Positions 1 through 11,788 of a DNA stretch of 64,000 nucleotides are shown in pieces. Numbering within the stretch: position 1 is the stretch's first letter; each line of letters begins with the position of its first letter. The notes below the pieces were generated by a model. It made no database searches, was not told the DNA's origin, and worked only from the letters and a program-made list of their open reading frames with translations. The position numbers were made by a program, and so were the translations under genes. This DNA comes from Branchiostoma floridae (taxonomy: Eukaryota > Chordata > Leptocardii > Amphioxiformes > Branchiostomatidae), in the NCBI RefSeq assembly GCF_000003815.2, contig NC_049980.1, positions 22,767,249-22,831,248 on the forward strand. The letters are read 5' to 3'.

Positions 1-299
1 CGTAATGGCTAAGGGACAAGTTGCCGACAGCTGGAAATGTATGTATGTACATGTATGTACGTGCATAGGCCAGGAACTGACCCCTTTTTTGTCGGGTAAA
101 ACCGCCATTTACGAGGTGGCATACCCTTCTTTGGCTGAGTAAAAGACGGTGATGCGCCATGTCTCCCGTCCGGGTGAATGATGTTAATCACCGTATGGCT
201 GATACGAGACAGAGGTTCGCCAGGGCTCCATTTGGATGATTTGAAGATGATCACCAACTCCAGACTAACCAAAAGATTTGCACCATCGCACACCGGGGT

Positions 300-552
300 A
301 TACCCCTACTCTTTTTCGAAAGGTGTGGTGGGTTCTTTAACGTGCCTGAGATGTGGCTCTCCCCAGACACGGGACTTCAATTTAACGTCCTATCCGAGGG
401 ACGTCCCAAGCCGAAGCTAGCTATAGGTACTCATTTGGACCTGAGTGAAGTGAGGAAAGTCGTGTTAAGTGACTTTCCCAAGGGCACAAGATCGGTGACA
501 CGGCATGATTCGAACTCGAGACCTCTTGGGCCTGAGCCATGCGATGTAATGT
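300..552 (-). mobile_element. tRNA-derived SINE-like fragment
   Basis: Read on the minus strand, the right end looks like a tRNA head: TGGCTCAG resembles an A box, and GAGTTCGAATC about 25 bases later resembles a B box. The remainder contains stretches (TTCTTTAACGTGC, TTTAACGTCCTATCCGAGG and CCCAAGGGCACA, read on plus) that I associate with dispersed SINEs of marine invertebrates. No poly-A tail or target-site duplication was resolved, so the ends are approximate. The family assignment is from memory of style, not a search. Confidence 0.5.
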
Positions 553-964
553 CACTCATGTCTTTTGAATCAAACATTTTCATCGTGAACCATATTCAAG
601 TTATGAAGTTGCAGATCATACAAATCTAATCATGGTTGCTCAACGATCTTCATACAGTGGGCCAAATCAAATACTGTCTTAACTAGCGACGCTCTTACAA
701 TATTTGCACCATGGTCATGAAAAGCCTAAAGGATGGCATAGCTCAGCTGTACACTTGACTTCGAAATGCAAAAGCCATTCAGTGGTGACGAAGAATTACA
801 TTTACAGCTGACGAAGGCGGCGTTTCCCCTCAAAAGGGTCTCCATGACGAGTCCCTACAAGGAAATCCAAGGGCTTGTATAAGTAAAAGGCCCCGATGTA
901 TCTACATGTACTGTAGGTTATTATCTCCATGAAAAATAGAGATATAGTTTTGGGTGTGTCTGTC

Positions 965-1640
965 TGTTTGTGTTTCCGGATATTTGTGGTCAGCATAACT
1001 CAAGAACCTCTAGACGGATTGTTATGATATTTGGTATGTGGGTAGATGTTGGGAAGACAAAGGTCAAGTTTAATTTTGAGCCCCCTGGTATGTGGCCTTG
1101 GTACTGCAGCAGAAATTTCGTTTTTTGTATCTGTTGACCTGGATGTGTTATGGTCTTGATTTTTTGGTGGCAGATAGCTCGTGACGTGAGGAATATGTTG
1201 TGCATGTTATGGTCCCCTAGCAGGTTGCTCTGGAACTGCAGGGGCGTTTTTCTCAAAATCTTCTAAGGAGGATAACTGGACAAGGAAACGACAAATTTAG
1301 ATGATATTTGGTATATAGGTAGCTTAGACAGAGATGTACATCATCAAGTGCAAATTATGCAAACTGGCACCTCATTTGCATAATTAATGAGGGAAATCTA
1401 TATTTGCAGTGTTTGCCATTGTAGGACTTAAATACCTGTCGATATATGTAGATTGTGGCTGGTGGAACATTAACAGATATCAATTATGCAAATACGTCCC
1501 TAATTTGCATAATTAATGTAAAAGTGCTATAATTCTTCTAAATGGCAAATGATTGCGCAATCGTTTAATCAACATTGTGACCAGTGTAAGTTATTTAAAT
1601 ATGTATATAACCAAGCATATGTTATGTAAATGTGGAAATC
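965..1640. repeat. AT-rich dispersed repeat with repeated ATTTGCATAATTAATG
   Basis: The motif TTTGCATAATTAATG occurs near 1374-1388 and again near 1504-1518. Each copy is preceded by a partial inverse, AATTATGCAAA, so the region carries several imperfect palindromes. Phrases such as GATATTTGGTATGTGGGTAG (1028) and GATATTTGGTATATAGGTAG (1302) also recur within the segment. This internal repetition suggests a non-coding repeat built of diverged subunits. I see no coding capacity, and the boundaries are approximate. Confidence 0.45.
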
Positions 1641-4240
1641 ATTTACATAATTAGAATATTTCATGGAGATATGAGGTCTCCGAACTCTTGTTACAGATGT
1701 CCTACGTTTATCATCAAACGCCCTGCAGCACAACGCTCCCTCTTAAAATCAGCTTAGAGAAAACTGTACTCACACACAAAAGTTCCTGAGCAGCAAAAAT
1801 GACTAATTTTCGGCCAGTTTCCCCAAGCCGGCAACAATACAAGACGCAACCTTCCCCCTCAACTGCAAAAACACTGGAGCTAACATGAATAACATCTTGG
1901 TGTTCTTGTAGACGTAAATCCAATTTTAAAAGTAAATTAGTAAGCAGTAAAGTTCGAAAGCTAACGGATCCTATCAAATCAGGTTGTTTGCCTCGCGTCT
2001 TTTTGCATCTGATAGTTTTTCTTCATACTCTTCTGTTGGGAATACTTCAACACTTATCTTTTTTATCGCAAAGACATGGGTGATTTGCCTTAAAAGGCAG
2101 TCTATAATTGCATCGTTTGTTTTCGTAACCAAAGTTCTTTGAGCTGTGATTCCTGGCAAAATAAATAATCCATGAAGGTTGATTATAAGGCTGAGAATTC
2201 TTCATCCATATAGATTGCTTGATTACTGAGTCAGCTTGTGGACTCCCGGGACGACGTTATCTTTGCAAACTTCACTGGAAGGAGGTAGGACTGTCGGGTA
2301 AGGATTGCCTATTCTAGATGGAGTTGTAACGACCTATGCACTGGACGTATTACTCATCGCCTATCCATGTCACCAATCAGGGCTCCCGTATGGTTTACCT
2401 AATCAATGCAATGAATTATCTCACAGGTCATATGTCAAAATAGTTACAGAATATCGATTTTAATTGAATATTTGCATTCAGGTGACAATGGCGTCAGTAC
2501 TATCCGCCATGTTAGATTGTTAAACATGAGCTCGGTCATCTCATGGGTCACATTTAAAAGAAAAATCAACTCAAAGTTACATTGAAGACATAAGGCGCTT
2601 CTGCCTCTGTTTGACTTATGCACACGTCAAGCAAATATAGACATCAAATCACTCCATGACTTGATCTTAGTACACTAAGTTATCTTAATCTTCCGTATTA
2701 TCATTGTTATTATATTTGCTGAGTTTATTAAGTTAATGTTGTTCTGTGCATGAGGCACTGTTGAAATGAATTATCAACTCGATTATCTTTGTCTTTGTCT
2801 TGAAACAAATCAAGAAATGAAATAAACTTTGGCCTTGTTTGTTTGTTTGTTCAGACCCTTATCATGCCCAGTAACAGGTTGCTTCGCCAAAACATCGGGT
2901 GAACTCAAACTCAGTTACAGACAAACGTCAAGGTAAAATAAGATATATCAATTATGGTATAATTTGTACAGTTCTACCTTCTCGTTAGAACCGGAACCTA
3001 TCTGTATTGACTGTAACTCGGCGCAGCAACCTCCACATGTTGATCTGAGAAACACCCGACCAGAATGCTCAGGACTTCTTCTGTCCGTGACGTACTGATA
3101 TCATTTGATTAGATATAGGGATTTCCAGTTGATACTAGTAGTTTCACCGCTAGGAAGGACATCTCGACCTTGACTTTCCCACCGTCTTGACTATTCGTGA
3201 GTTGTTCGAGACCGAGATTTCGCCAATGACGTACTCATCACAACATCATGGAAAAACGTTATTAAATAAAGTTTAAGTCAACTGACAAGTATACCATATG
3301 CTGAGATAGCGGAGCAGTTCGTGCGTCAGCTGTGTACTTTCAATTACAGGGCGCCTGTTATTAGCAGGCTGTATCACGAATCCCAGCCTAAGGTGTACCG
3401 GAGACGCATGGCAAACTCAATACAAACTCCATCGCTTATCAGTGAAGTTGTCCTCTTCTTTTTAAATCATCTCCCGTCTAACTCATCCAGGAGTACTACA
3501 TGAGACGAAGCGTGACGCTCTCCATAGATGGTGTAAATGCGACTTCGCTACAGCTCGTCTCTCCACAGCCATGCAGGCCGGGCCACGGATACCCTGCACG
3601 AGAAGTGTGTGCGGTTACTCTGATCCCATCACTACGTACGTCATTACATTAATTATATTTCACGTCACGATATCCAATGCAAATACATAATAATTCTATG
3701 TGGTAGAAAATATTTTCATTACAAATATCAAATACCTTTTGATGACTCTACCAAGAGCTCAACTCACCTCTAAGCAGTTATGCATAAGTGACAGTAAATG
3801 TTTGAAGAGCATAAATATTAATACTTTCACTTCCAGGTTAATTGCCTGCATCCATCTTGGTTGCCCTGCATGAAATATCATTACACCTCCAGCACGAAGT
3901 AAACTCTCGAACATTTCAAATCCATTCAACATGTTGAAGATGTCTGATAAGATAGAGTCCACGGTATACAATACGTTCACATAAGTTCGAATGTTGTGGC
4001 TTTTAAGCGATATCTTTACGCACATACACAAACGTGATGTTGTACGCGTTACAAGTCAACTAGAATCATACTCTGTAGAGATTGCAGACTTATGACAGTA
4101 CTGATGAGCAGTTTCAATTGCAATTGTTTTCTCCTGTGACCCTTATTGCTTGACCCTGGACACGGAGCCCTTTTCCAAAATAGCGGAAAGCTCATTATCT
4201 TTGCTCGTCATGTACGGGACTTCTCAAGTCAGGAGTCCCT

Positions 4241-5075
4241 AAGGCCCCGGTTACACGTAGCCGAACATGGCCTCCCGACTCTCTCCTGACTATGGTTAGG
4301 AGTGATTAGGGACCTAGGTCGGCTGTGGTCGACCGGAATTCAGCTCAGTCGGCTAGCGCTCGGCTCGGCTGTGAATGGCAGGTCTGGAGTGAGTTGGCTG
4401 GTGGTCGGCCGGTGTCCGGCACGGTTGGCTAGTGTTCGGCTGGTGTTCGAAAGTAAGTCAGCCGTCAAACCTAGATCTTAACCACGCCTTAGCCACTGCT
4501 GGCTTACTCCCAACTAGTTTCCAACCTACCCACGACTCACCCCAAGGTCACAAATCTCTGCTAACTCATTTCCAACCAAAATGACTATTACCAGAACGTG
4601 GGCGAATCACCCCCGAACTTCACACGACTGACAGTCAGACACAAACATAGAGGAACCCTAAAAGCCTATTGAAGCTAACTGTGATCCAAATTTGATCTCT
4701 CTGTGATTTAAATAACATAGGAGAATGGGTTATATTTATTAAAAACGAAAATGACCACTCGTTTGAAAATCGCTGATGATGTCAATTTCAGTTCGTGAGA
4801 GGGTTCAGCAATCGGTTGGGGGTTTAGTCAGGTGAGATTCGGCAGTCTGTGGCTAGAGTCGGAATGGTTGAGAGTAGGTCAGTCGAGTCATTCGGGGCTC
4901 AGTCGAGAGTAATCTTTCGGGAGTAATTTTACTGATCGGGAGATGGGTAGAACATGTTCGGAACAGCTCGGCGCTCAAAGATAGGCGTGGTCCAAGACTG
5001 GTCAAACCGCTCCCGAACTACTGCCGACTTGGGTCGGCTAAGGGTCGGCTGGTTCAGCTATGTGTAACCTGGGCT
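4241..5075. mobile_element. Foldback element (MITE-like) with GGTTACAC termini
   Basis: The left end reads AAGGCCCCGGTTACACGTAG and the reverse complement of the right end reads AAGCCCAGGTTACACATAG, followed by CCGAAC and CTGAAC respectively. These are terminal inverted repeats of about 25 bp. Subterminal regions are packed with GTCGGCT/AGCCGAC-type repeats on both sides, again in inverted orientation. The 835 bp interior has no long open reading frame. This is the structure of a non-autonomous DNA transposon; no convincing target-site duplication was seen. Confidence 0.6.
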
Positions 5076-6845
5076 TCACGGAATACATACGAATTGTGCG
5101 GAATCCAAACCATCAACTACTCAGAAAAATACTAATTCTACGGAATCCATAGGAGTATATGGATATTTGGGATCCTTACTGTTAGTAAAACTTGCATGGA
5201 TTCTGTAAAATGCCTATGATTACTTGGGCACCCCTGAAACGTTTCTTTCCTGCATGCGCAGCACGCGTCGTCTGGCTCTGCCCTGGCCTGGCCTCCTGCT
5301 TCCGCAATCAATCTAGACGGTGCGATGAGCAGCAATATCGGACTAAACCTGTTACCTCTGACGTACATGTACCGTTACCACATGGGGTGCAATGAGCTGC
5401 CAAACAAAGTAGCGCCAAATGGACTCAATTTGCCTTTGGTTGAAGGACAAAGAAGGCAAATATTGTAACAGCTAGATAAACTTTCAATGTGATGTTACTA
5501 ATAAGCACAAACGTGCTCGTGTGTCTAAAACCCACACATGGAGGACATTGTGAATATATGCTGCCATATAAGATGCAAGATTTGAACCTACTTCATGTCA
5601 GCATCAACCGGGAAAGGAGTGCCTTATTTACAAGACTTGAAACTGGGTACATCACTTTGAGCGCGATTGAGTCTTGTATCAGTAACCATGAATTTAAAAA
5701 TTCATGGCCACTTCCAGGGTGATATCTATTCTGACTTGACTTGTTCCGATGAAGGTCATAAATAATTGCGGCAGTAGATTATTGGCATCCGTATAAGATT
5801 TCTCTACATTTTGAAGGTCGACTTTAATTTTGATATAACTTTTGGGTCCTCTTCTGAGTAAACGCTGTTGAAGAGTGTCATCGCCTTCCGCCCATTGCCT
5901 TGACCCAATAGGTGACTTCACGATCACGTTTATGCAGCAAAGCGACAGGACGTGAGAACTGATGATTATGTCTCCACACACATGGGGAGGAGGGGCTCAT
6001 AGAGGGGTTCTAATGCAAGGTCGGGCTGTAAGTGGGAAGTAAGGTTATCATTACAGTTGTGAAGATGCATTGAACATCCTTATAATCACGTCAGCGGTAT
6101 AGCCGGAAACCAGTCGCACTCACGGTTGTATCCAAACATCGATATATCTGTGCTAATATGATATAACGAACAGGAACACCCGCTCGTAGCCAGGCTAGAA
6201 CATGCCAAATTCTACCTTATTTCTCAGATCCTTGCGAATTACATCACGGAGGTTCAAGTTTCATTTTCTGATATACCAATTGGAACTTGGTATGGTGAAT
6301 GATTTAAACTGTCCATAAGCCAGTCAGCACGTAAGTAACATGTCTAACACAGAAAATAGGAATAACCTGTATAGTACTTAAAATGAATTCTGTTAATCGC
6401 TTAGGATTATCAAAAAGCGGTCTTCAGTCGTTCAACAAGTACAGTCGATTTGTTCCTTCCAAGAAAAACGTACAACAGACAAGTTTTTATTTGTGAATTC
6501 AAGTTTTAATGTAATACGTAGTGGCTAATAAATCTTAACAAATTTAACTTGTGATGTGTGAGGTTATACATCATCTGTAGACAGTATTGATGGACTTGAA
6601 AGTTCTTCATAGCCAGCGACCCCATGAAAGCCTAATGCCGGGGAGAGTGTGTTAGTGCTCGCCAGAGGCTGGCACGATCACCTCGGCATAAGAATCTGGC
6701 CCATACTAAAGCTCATAAACGGCAGTAGTAGTTATATGTACCTCGGGCACATTTAGACAGTTATGTTATCAATACAGTGAAAATCTGTTGTCGTAGCCGT
6801 GGAAGAAATACTATCGTGGCAAGATATGGTAAGACTTGCGCACTT

Positions 6846-7620
6846 AGCATGAAGGGCTGTAAAGTCCCGATATGTGTATGAATAGAAACGATGCTGCTCT
6901 TATGATAAATTTCCTATGATTACTTGCATTTATCTGAGCCCGGAAGGAAATATCGAAGCGGCGAGTGGAAGAAAAAAAAAGCAAACTAATAAGTACAGTC
7001 TTTCTTGTCGCGAGCTTGATATGAATGGCTGTAAGGCACTTTCCATTAATCGCCGTTTTCATGATATCCTTTGCACCAGGAGGGATGATTGGAGAAAACA
7101 GACAAGGTTTTCGTCTCTAGATGACGTCTTCCTTTTTATCTGACGCTGAATCGTCGTTGTCGATGCCACTCAACCAATGAAGTTGATGTCGCACTGTAAT
7201 CACTAAGCCTGACGTTATTAATGCGGAAAAATGTGAGACTTTTATATTTTCTTTTGATAATCGAAAACTTTGTGCTCTCAAAATAGATCAACTCTAGCGG
7301 TTGCTGCGCCGCCTTAGAATAAAACTTGTCTTTAAGGGTGATTTCTCTTTCATCGTGCGCTTTAAAAAGCCGGACATGTGAATAATTAGTGAGTTTAGCA
7401 TTTTTCTCGAGTCGACATATGCATTTATTCATTTCGAGCCCGTCTTGAATGGTTGTAAGGGTTTGTAACCGAAACTTTCTCCGGGCCCGGAGGGAAGGGC
7501 ATATAGCGGTGAGTGCAGCACAGATTAATTAGACTTTGTGTGCTTTCCAGTTGGTATGAGTGGTTATAAGGCGCTTTTACATTAATCGATATAGACGTTG
7601 CTGCTCTTATAATGATAATA
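6846..7620. repeat. Diverged direct duplication, about 200 bp units
   Basis: A segment near 6848-7060 recurs near 7443-7600 in the same order and orientation. GAGCCCGGAAGG (about 6938) matches GGGCCCGGAGGG (about 7484), each followed by a GCGGCGAGTG/GCGGTGAGTG-like string. GATATGAATGGCTGTAAGGC (7018) matches GGTATGAGTGGTTATAAGGC (7553), both followed by CATTAATCG. The offset is about 540 bp. The copies are clearly related but well diverged. Confidence 0.5.
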
Positions 7621-9113
7621 ACTTCAATGCTGCGGATGCTTAGATTGAGGCTCTTATTGAAGGCTTGTGTATAATGGCATGGATGAGGCGGAAGCTACAC
7701 AAATAATAGTCAGACAACCATGAGGCAGGCCTGCGAAATTGTTTCATGTTAGCAGAAATTAATCTCACCAACGGGCCTCATGATGTATAGATCAACTGAG
7801 ATGAAGTGATTTTGTAATGACCTTTTCTGTCTGCGAAATATAAAAGAACTATAATTGAAATAAAAGCCGATTCCATTCGCGTGAATACCATCTTGCATTC
7901 AAACAGAATATTAACGCTTGTAATGCAAGCCTAATAGTCTAGATCTCTTATGTCATATAATCCCAGCTCAGCGATGTCACACAGCTACTTGGAGTGCAAT
8001 GGTGCCTCTTCTTCTGGGAGGTAACACTGAGTACAGACACGCTGAAAGGAAACGGTAGTGCCAGACGACTGTGACATGCAGCCATCGCCAAATAAGAGCC
8101 GTTCAAGCGTGAAAACATTTAATGATCTTCTCAGCATGATAATCCTCCAGAGTGTAAAAAACACACGCGCGGTTCGCTTGCCTCGCCACTCGCAAGGGAA
8201 CATATCCTGTTTACTGCAAATTTCACTCACGTTCTGCGGCGTGTGGTCCGTGATTGACGGGACCTGCGTACGAGTAAGGCTGTTTTATCACAAACAACGT
8301 CGCTTCTTTACGTAGGTTGGCATCGCCAGTTCTCCACAGAGAGCGTTCGATTCCCACTGCAAAAATCACAACAAGATAGGAAATTAGCTTATTCTTCTAC
8401 ATAGTGATTGTTTTCATTCACTTGTACTTTGCTAACTGCATTAGAGGATATCTTGTTGTATCCGGACGATCGCACTGAGGCATGATTCTTTGCCCACCGG
8501 AGACATCAGTGCCGCCAGACGTCCCACCGTGCACCCTGAGTAATAACAATATATCAGCCGACGTGTTGCCTGTTGAGCAATCATTTATGCCACAAGAAAT
8601 CCGTCTAGAAAACACCAAGAACCGTGCACCTGATGGCCAGACGACAACGAACCAATCCCAAGTCGATTTCAGTACGCCCTTGAAACTTATTGGTTATTCA
8701 GATTTCGCATCGAGGCGCGTGGATGATGATCCGCCCCCACGCGTCATAACTTGTTGCAACTGGATCGGGAGACGCCACGAAAATCAACGAACGTCAAACT
8801 CGACTCGCTGCATACTGCAATTCAGCCGGCCGAGAGGAATAGCAGCGCGGAGACGAAAACACTGAGGTGCGTAACATGTAAGAACACCAAATGTCTATTC
8901 GCGAAGACTCAAGTAATAGATGGCAAAAGTTTGTAAACAGCGAAAAGGCAGAGGAGGTGTTCACATCCGTGGACGGAGTGCGGACATCACAGTGGATGTC
9001 GGGGCGTAAGGGACGTCCCACGAAGCAACAAATGTCACCTGTAGCTGCCGTGGCCGTTCGTGTTACTATTACGAATAGAGGCGAGAAAAACAGGGCGGCC
9101 TGCGGGCTGCGAT

Positions 9114-11723
9114 ATGGACGTGTATAGTGAGCAATTCGGCACTATGTTTCGGCTGATGCCTAACACGTCGGAGAACTTCTCCTGGAGCCTGGAGGACATT
9201 TTTGGCCCGGAGTCTGCTCCCCTCTCCATCCAGGTCCCGCTGACTATCGTGTACGTCATCACGTTCATGACCGGTATCACGGGAAACGTTCTGACCATGA
9301 TCATCTTCACCACAGTCCCCTCTCTCCGCAATCCCACCAACTTCTACCTGCTCAGCCTGGCCTTCTCGGACCTGCTGATGCTCGTCATCAACCTGCCGGT
9401 GGACATGACGGAGCAGCTGTACCAGAAGTCCTGGGTCCTGGGCGACACTGTCTGCCGTAGCCACGTCTTCATGAACGAGCTCTGCTACTCCGCCACAGTA
9501 ATGTCCATCTGCACCCTCAGCATCGAACGCTACATCGCCATCTGCCACCCGCTCCAGGCCAAGACACTGGTCACCAAAGAGCGGACCATGACGGCCATCG
9601 TGGCCGTGTGGCTGCTGTCCATCGCCTTCTCCCTGCCCGTGTCCCTGTGGATCCAGGAGGTGTCGTTCCGGCTGCCCTCCGGCGAGTCGGTGTGGGCCAA
9701 GTGTACCATCCCGCTGCAGTATCAGGAGCAGGTGCAGTACTTCACCGCCGTGGCGACCGTGGTGTTCTTCGTGGTGCCGATGTGTCTGCTGGCCGGGCTG
9801 TACCTCCTCATCGGCGTCAAGCTGCACAAGACCCGCTCCAACCCGAAGAGCCGCCGCGGTGGCAAGCTGGGCCGGCGAGCCGACGCCCTCATCAACAAGA
9901 CGCGCGGACAAGCCGTCAAGAAGTTAGGTAAGCAACATCCAACGTAATCTTGAATATCTGAGCTAAAAAAGCAACCTGCCTAAGAAAAGTCCAACGGGTA
10001 AATCCATACCAATTAGTCCACTAGAAACAGCTCGTGAAAAATAACTTAATTAGCATATGTACAATATAAAAAGAAAAATCAATTTTGAAACCAATTGTTG
10101 AAGTTGCCAAAATCTGAAGAAAAAATCCCCCAAAGCATGACAAAGCGACCGTTACATACATATTGTTGACGACCAATTTTGCCAGATGTAGTTTTTTTGC
10201 CGTTGGTATTTTCTATCAAGTTACCTAAAGGTGAAGAAACAAATTTACAGAGTATGATAGAAATACATTCAAATACATAATATTGTAGCTAACCAATATC
10301 ATTATTTCTCTATAACTGGCAATTTCAATCAAATATGCAAAGACGACGGGTAATGAGTTCAAACTTTAAGTGTTATACACTGACGATAGTGAAGTCACAT
10401 TGCACATAATTTTGCAATGCTCACTACACAACGACAGTGCCGTGGACTAGACTCAGATCGATGTGATTTTGCTCATTGAATGATTGTACTAGTCGTATCT
10501 TCTCTACTGCAGAAGACCTAAAGAAGACTCTGCTCTAAAATAAAAGGACAAATTTACAGCGATGACTTGACCAGAAGTGCCTGCAACAAGTCATTGCTTT
10601 ACGATAGTACGTGTATGCCGTAGGTTGGTACACCTTCTGAGATAACAGTTTCAGAAGATGTACCGAGTTCAGATCTTCTTGGACGTGAACAGATAGAAAA
10701 GTGTTAAGCTGAAAGAGTGTCGAGAAAGTTAGAGATTTACCTTGTACATGATACTGAGTTAGAAATATGTCATACTTGTGCATTGGACAATCTAGTTTGT
10801 TAGGATGTTGCAAAATCCTTTTTGTAGAGGCCTTTTCGTCTTCCTCGAGCTCAAACCCGCGTTTTACAACAACCCGCCGATGGGGATGGAAATGTAAGGG
10901 AAGGCAATCTCACATCCCGAGGAGGTGTCAGCTCTTTTCGTCATCCTAAGTATGCGGTTGACATTATGATATCGCTATAGAGATCCTTATGGCGCCGGCA
11001 CGACTGCCGAATGTTATATCGTACATGATAAACATCGAGTCGACTTTCTGTATGTAGTAAACACATGAAGGCAATGACAAGTATCTTATAGCCCAGGGCA
11101 ACCTACATGTAGTGAGGCGAGTACACTAAGGCCCCTTTCCACTAGATCGACAGTACAGCAACAAAACTTGGATTTGTGTAACCCTTGACATAGTAAGTGA
11201 AAAATAATGCAAGATGTTTCAATTCGATATGACAACAAAATCTATTAAATGTAGATATAAGCGCTCTTCGTCAGTGAAGTTCGTTGACGTCGATTCGCTA
11301 TTTTTATCCGGGAATACGACTAGGAGGCTAGCAGTGCGCAGTGTGTGCACAGCCTCCAGTGGATAGAGGGTGTATTAAAAAGTTCCAGCCAAAGGACTCC
11401 GGCGATGAGGGAGTTCACTTGCGATCATGCACGGATCGAAGACTTGTGCTCTGGGAATGGAAATCACGGCAATGACATCGCTTCATTCCCCCGGCAATCA
11501 GAAAAGCGACATGGCAGATTACAGATCTTAAACTGTCCAATTACTGGAGCAGTTGCAAAGCCGTGACGATTACTTTTCGTGAGTCTACTTATCATGAATC
11601 TCGATAACTCCTGATTTGAGAAGTGACCCAGGCAAGTCCACACCCGGAATGAAGATGCTTTGAAGACGGGATGTGTACATGTATGTGCGCGTGTATGTCG
11701 GCGTTTGTGTGGCGTACTTTGTT

Positions 11724-11788
<65 letters not shown>

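Larger units (their letters stand above)
1..9113. other. Upstream intergenic DNA with repeats, no gene recognised
   Basis: No open reading frame here has a recognisable protein family or splice-consistent neighbours. The stretch holds a tRNA-headed SINE fragment (about 300-552), an AT-rich dispersed repeat (965-1640), an 835 bp foldback element (4241-5075) and a diverged direct duplication (6846-7620). Around 2815-2850 an A-rich segment followed by a short TTTG run resembles the 3' tail of a retroelement, but I could not support a family. The last 400 bases before 9114 are richer in GC and CpG and probably contain the 5' UTR and promoter of the GPCR; no TATA box or initiator could be fixed. 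Confidence 0.6.

Noticed and set aside
484-552. Possible intact tRNA gene
   Set aside because: Only A- and B-box-like strings are present, without a foldable acceptor or anticodon stem; it fits the head of a SINE better.
8482-8865. 127-codon plus-strand open frame upstream of the GPCR
   Set aside because: No recognisable domain or signal peptide and no splice link to the receptor; more likely 5' UTR or promoter sequence.
9069-9911. A 280-codon open frame on the minus strand opposite GPCR exon 1
   Set aside because: It is the shadow of a GC-rich coding exon. Its His/Gly/Asp-rich product has no family features, while the plus strand encodes a complete set of GPCR motifs.
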